Origin: Druceiella hillmani
Taxonomy: Eukaryota; Arthropoda; Insecta; Lepidoptera; Hepialidae
Assembly (NCBI GenBank): GCA_039881145.1
Contig: JAYKKI010000005.1
Coordinates: 28,413,001-28,477,000 of the forward strand
Length of the DNA stretch: 64,000 nucleotides
Direction: 5' to 3'
Shown: one piece after another, positions 60,034-64,000 of the stretch
Layout of the letters: the number at the start of each line of letters is the position of its first letter
How positions within the stretch are numbered: the stretch's first letter is position 1
Notes under the pieces: model-generated
Told to the model about the DNA's origin: nothing
The model's input: the letters and a program-made list of their open reading frames with translations, nothing else
Database searches by the model: none
Program-made: the position numbers and the translations under genes

Positions 60034-60070
60034 GTTATGGCAACTTCTAGATTTGGTTTTAAAAAAATCG

Positions 60071-60770
60071 TTAATCGTGTATATTGTATATTGCACATAG
60101 AACATTTTTCATGGAAAAATCATTTACATAATAACGAATAAAATAGGAACATATTTAATTTACATTACTATTTCAAAAGGTTTATGTTTCAAAAGGTTTT
60201 TCACTAATTATAGCAGCAAAGAAACAATTTTTCTCTTCAGGGTACTTACTCATCGCACCTCAATTTACGCCAAAAAATAACTGGAAAATTTTTTTATTCC
60301 TTTCTTCTTTTACTATCGATTCTGTAAAAGTGCGTTTACCTTTAACACATTTTATGGTATTTATAACAGATAACAACGATAAGTTTGAAGAAATTAATTT
60401 TTTTCTATTTTAATATTTTTCAACGGTGAAAAAATTGTTAATTTTTAATTTTTTTTGCAAATAATTTAAATATACGAAGTTTAAAATCAGCAGGTGCAGA
60501 AAATTGGAGTCTTAACATCTTATAAAAAACTATAGATAAAACATCTTACAAAGATATTTCATTTTGAGGCAGTTTTTCATGTTAGAGATCCTCTAAAAAT
60601 TAGGATAATTTTCAATATTTTTGACACTGTTATCAAATGAATCACAAATAAATACATCGGATCTTTCACACATTACTAAAGAAAAAGACAAGTCATCCAA
60701 AATTTTTTTCACTTCATCTACCAAATAACTGGAAACGTCAATTTCAAATTAAATCTTATTTCCAAATAGA
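60071..60770. other. AT-rich noncoding stretch
   Basis: May contain the outer part of a Gypsy LTR, but no counterpart was found at the other end. Nothing else. Confidence 0.4.
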
Positions 60771-60774
60771 TAAC

Positions 60775-60960
60775 TTAATTTTGGGGTGTCCCGCCCGCAT
60801 AAACTTTATGAAACAATGTATTCGTATTCGATAAGAGAACGCTTTCGCCCTTATAAACAGCTCGCCATTTAATATTTGCGCCTTAAAATCCGTAAATCGC
60901 CCGCTATGTTCTCTTCGTCGTATTGATGTGTCGTTATAGCAGCCTGTAATCAATAAGGTT
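60775..60960 (+). repeat. GC-richer 180-bp module, copy 1
   Basis: Aligns with 62,695-62,880. Blocks in order are a CGNCCCGC piece, ACGCKTTC, TATAAACA, a CGTAAATCGMCCGCTA core (60,890-60,905), a CGATTG/CGTATTG piece, and AGCAGC followed by AATA. The minus-strand 65-codon ORF (60,756-60,953) is not conserved in copy 2, so the module is noncoding. Confidence 0.65.
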
Positions 60961-62694
60961 AAAATTTTATCTGCAAATAAAAAGACAGTTTGTAATTTTC
61001 ACCACTCTGCCATTGTGAAAATCGTAATTGCGTAAACACAATTAAAACACCATTTAAAGTCTGCTTGATTCAAATTCATAATCTTTTTCTTACATGTGAG
61101 TTATAAAATATACTATTCAGACATTTCTTTATTTACATGCTATTTTGATCTGTGCTGCTTAATTGTATGTATAACCAGAGTAAAAGAGCACATATATCAT
61201 TAGATCAAACCAACCCCAATATTAGATTCATTTTGAAAAACATGATTACTTTAAAAGTTTTGATAAAATTGAATATGATTTATGACCAGTTTCTGAGACA
61301 CATTCAATAACTATATTGAACCGATAACTTGTCAAAAATCGTTCCTTAATGCCCGATAGCGAGTTATCTATTCTCCCGCTAAGTCAACTGAACAAAAATA
61401 GCCCTTTATCGATTCCATAACGAGAGCTGTCACACATGAAACTGACATTAATTCTAACCTTTTTGTGTTATTTTCACAAATTTATATTTTTGTGATATCC
61501 TAAAATTTAATGTGGCTTGTGTAGTTATAAATTCAGGTTCTTAAGTAACGAATTTATGGCGGAGAAGAATGCTGAGACGAGATAAAAATATATTCTTCTT
61601 TTTCGCTCACTGAAACTGTAAATCACTTTTAGTTTTCATATGACGTTTACAATTCTACGAAAAATTAACATGGCGAATTATTTATTAACAAGTTCGGTAA
61701 AACATAACAGTCTAGATATTAAGAGCAAATATCGGAAACATTTTTGAAATTTTTTTAATATTATTTGGCGTCGGAAAATTTTAGTAGATATATTTACAGA
61801 GGTACAATAAAAATAGACTATTTTGAAAGTTACATAACTAATTAAAAAGTAATTACAATTATTTCCAAGCACTTTCTTCTAATTTTTTTTATTGCATTTT
61901 GATTTTATTTTTAATGTAATATATAAAACTGTAAGTTATAAAAAATAAAACAATTTAGGTGTTGTTATTTAAAAGAAGTAATATGTGCTCTATGGTTATA
62001 TTACTCCCGTTAACTACTGCGCGAAATTATGCACACGTATAATTTAGTGATTATTTATTTCAATGGTTTTTAGCCAATTTATTGCAGTTAAATTATCAGA
62101 AAGCAAGATTTTTTTTAATCCTTTGTGTCTTTTTTTACTTTGAACTTGTAATAGGTAATGAGGGTACAATTAAATAATTTATCTTCACTTCTACTACCGT
62201 TACCTTTAACTTCTAATAACTAATGCGATCGTGGTTCGGTTATGAACGTAATGAATTATTACACATATACTTCGTTTTTAACTCTTAGTAGTACAATATT
62301 ACGGTAAATGTGAATGAACATAAGAAGTTATCAAATGTGGAGGATAAAAATCTTCTTAACAAGGCAAATCACCTCTTCAGTCGAAAAATAAATTGCAGAG
62401 AACATTAAACAATTTCGAAGAATGTGAATCTACTACATGCATGAACAAATTCATAGAAAGTAGTAAAGGAAATAATTATAAATTCTCATTAATACCCATC
62501 GAAGATAAATTTAATCGTAACACGCTAGATATGGGCTCTAAAAAAATAGGCGGTTTTTAATTATGCAGTACTCCTTGCTTTTCAAAATACGTAGGATAAT
62601 TGTAAAAGTACGAAAGAAAAGATTTCTAAACTATATTTTCGATACATCCATACCGATTATAACAATTAAATTAAATCTGATACCACAATTCAAC
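60961..62694. other. AT-rich noncoding stretch
   Basis: Holds the second copy (61,540-61,640) of the diverged pair seen at 54.96 kb. No supported gene; the ORF at 61,678-61,872 looks like chance. Confidence 0.5.
61540..61640 (+). repeat. Diverged repeat pair, copy 2
   Basis: See 54,960-55,150. The best block is CGCTCACTG with flanking T/A-rich sequence and CGAATTTATG upstream. Confidence 0.55.
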
Positions 62695-62880
62695 AAATCG
62701 ACGTAGAGTCGACCCGCTTTATATATTTTCGAATTTGTTAAGGACACGCGTTCAACTGTATAAACAAATCTCCTTTGAACAAATGCCGGTGTTAAGTCGT
62801 AAATCGACCGCTAACCTTTATTGAACGATTGCATTTATCACGCTTTAGCAGCTCGCAATACGCTAAAACCATAATAAATT
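62695..62880 (+). repeat. GC-richer 180-bp module, copy 2
   Basis: Aligns with 60,775-60,960, with GTCGTAAATCGACCGCTA at 62,795-62,812 as the best block. Noncoding. Confidence 0.65.
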
Positions 62881-64000
62881 TAAAACATTCGATGTATAAA
62901 AGTAAAATACTTTAGTATCTTATAGTTTCTATCTAATAGAATCTTATAGTTTCTAATATTCCGTATTCCAATAAGTCAAATACAACTGGCCTCAAACGTT
63001 TCATTTTATTCTAACATTAAAATCATCATAAGTACAATTCAGAAAATAATTGCTGTACGTGTGACTTTATTGATTTGTCTTTATATTATATATCGTCAGA
63101 ATCAAAGATATGTCATTAAGCCCCGTGAACTATTCAAAACCATACATTTACTTTAAAAAGCGTTTTGAATTTAACTATAAGCTTGTGCAAAGTGTTTATA
63201 CTATAAAATATCTGTATAATACGTATATTTAAGGCTATAGAAATATAATATCAATATTTATATTTAATTAAAGGTAAATTATTGAATTTCTGTCTGTATT
63301 ATTTACTGAATTACTTTAAATTGTTGAATTTAAAGTCTTACAATGAAGCCTCCAAGATAGAATTCAATAGTAAACGTTATACAGGGGTGAATATTTATCT
63401 TATTATTATTTCATGATAATGAAATTTGATTTAATTTTGGGTTATCGAGTTTCTTTCGAGGGTAAAAAACCGAAAATAATAGTAAATTATAAGCTACATA
63501 TTTAAATAGGACCGTTATTTATTGTAGAAAAAGTATGCAGTGAGTTTTTTGAACAAGTACCGAAATTTTACTATAATTTTATTGTAAAAGTAAACTTATG
63601 TCAAAGTCATACAAATTCAAACCTTTTTTATGTAAATTTGCTGAAATATGTATGCCGAAGTATCAAATTATGTTTTTAAAATTATAATAAAAGGATCAAA
63701 ATTAATTTGTAATATCTCTATGAAACCTAAAAACATCGCCACACACTTTAGAACTTAGTTGTTTAGAGTTGTTTAAACTTTTCGACAACTTTGATGTATC
63801 TTTTAATTTAAATGGGGGTTCTGAGAGTCGCAGTTCTCTTATTGAAAGTAATACTATTTACTTCCGTTGCAATTCAGAGTTAAGGCCTGTTCGATATCTT
63901 CTAAATAAATATTCCATTCACAAAAGCTTTAAAAAGTTTCAGTAATTGATTTTTAACAGGAGAACTAAGATAAAAATTAAACTTTTCGATGCAAGAGACG
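62881..64000. other. AT-rich noncoding stretch
   Basis: No ORF, repeat or RNA gene with support. Confidence 0.5.

Larger units (their letters stand above)
55281..60070 (-). mobile_element. Decayed Ty3/Gypsy (errantivirus-like) element
   Basis: Reading the minus strand from 60.07 to 55.28 kb gives, in order: leader, gag with zinc knuckle, protease, RT, RNase H, integrase and the start of an env-like protein. This is the order of insect endogenous retroviruses. Every part contains stops and frameshifts. The first half of RT and nearly all of env are deleted, so the element is dead. A related sequence, GTTATGRCRACTTCWAGATT followed by TGGTTT and an A run, lies at both ends (55,281-55,320 and 60,034-60,070). 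It may be the inner or outer end of the LTRs. Full LTRs, a primer-binding site and target duplications could not be fixed. Confidence 0.9.

Noticed and set aside
55281..60070. Exact LTRs, primer-binding site and target-site duplication
   Set aside because: Only about 40 bp at the ends are similar; the rest of the presumed LTRs could not be aligned, so no LTR was annotated.

Overview
This is an AT-rich eukaryotic window (by eye about three quarters A+T) that looks like intergenic or intronic DNA of an arthropod, most likely an insect. The evidence for that is the kind of mobile elements present: a decayed Ty3/Gypsy element with an env remnant (errantivirus-like), a decayed Helitron with a recognisable helicase C-terminus and insect-style termini, a jockey/CR1-like LINE fragment, and two copies of a tRNA-derived SINE. 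Lepidoptera is a reasonable guess from the Helitron termini, but the sequence alone does not prove an order. No complete conventional protein-coding gene, tRNA or rRNA gene was found. Most short ORFs are chance ORFs or shadows.

Layout. 0-3 kb: first copy (A) of a long diverged repeat. 3-9 kb: AT-rich DNA with a 34-codon ORF on the minus strand, a 150-bp tandem duplication, two candidate plus-strand exons (about 5.7 and 6.3 kb), paired G-rich/C-rich tracts, and an ambiguous stretch open on both strands at 8.35-8.8 kb. 9-24 kb: mostly featureless, with microsatellites, fold-back palindromes, a 0.3-kb tandem duplication (17.6-18.2 kb), and one half (F, 11.77-12.4 kb) of a long inverted repeat pair. 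24-36 kb: Helitron-derived tandem repeats, a SINE, a LINE reverse-transcriptase fragment, and a truncated Helitron directly abutting the 5' end of a second one. 38-53 kb: two further colinear copies (B and C) of the long repeat. Between them lie a second SINE, a long TA array and an 0.8-kb dispersed repeat. 53.7-54.3 kb: the other half (G) of the inverted pair. 55.3-60.1 kb: the Gypsy element on the minus strand, in the order gag, protease, RT/RNase H, integrase, env remnant, with many frameshifts and internal deletions. 60-64 kb: AT-rich DNA with two copies of a 180-bp module.

The most notable points are three. The first is the long repeat present three times in the same orientation (A, B, C; at least 2 kb three-way and 4-5.7 kb between B and C), with no coding capacity that I can recognise. 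The second is the inverted pair F/G. The third is an unusual number of perfect or near-perfect short fold-back palindromes of unrelated sequence. None of these could be compared with a database here. All boundaries are estimates by eye.
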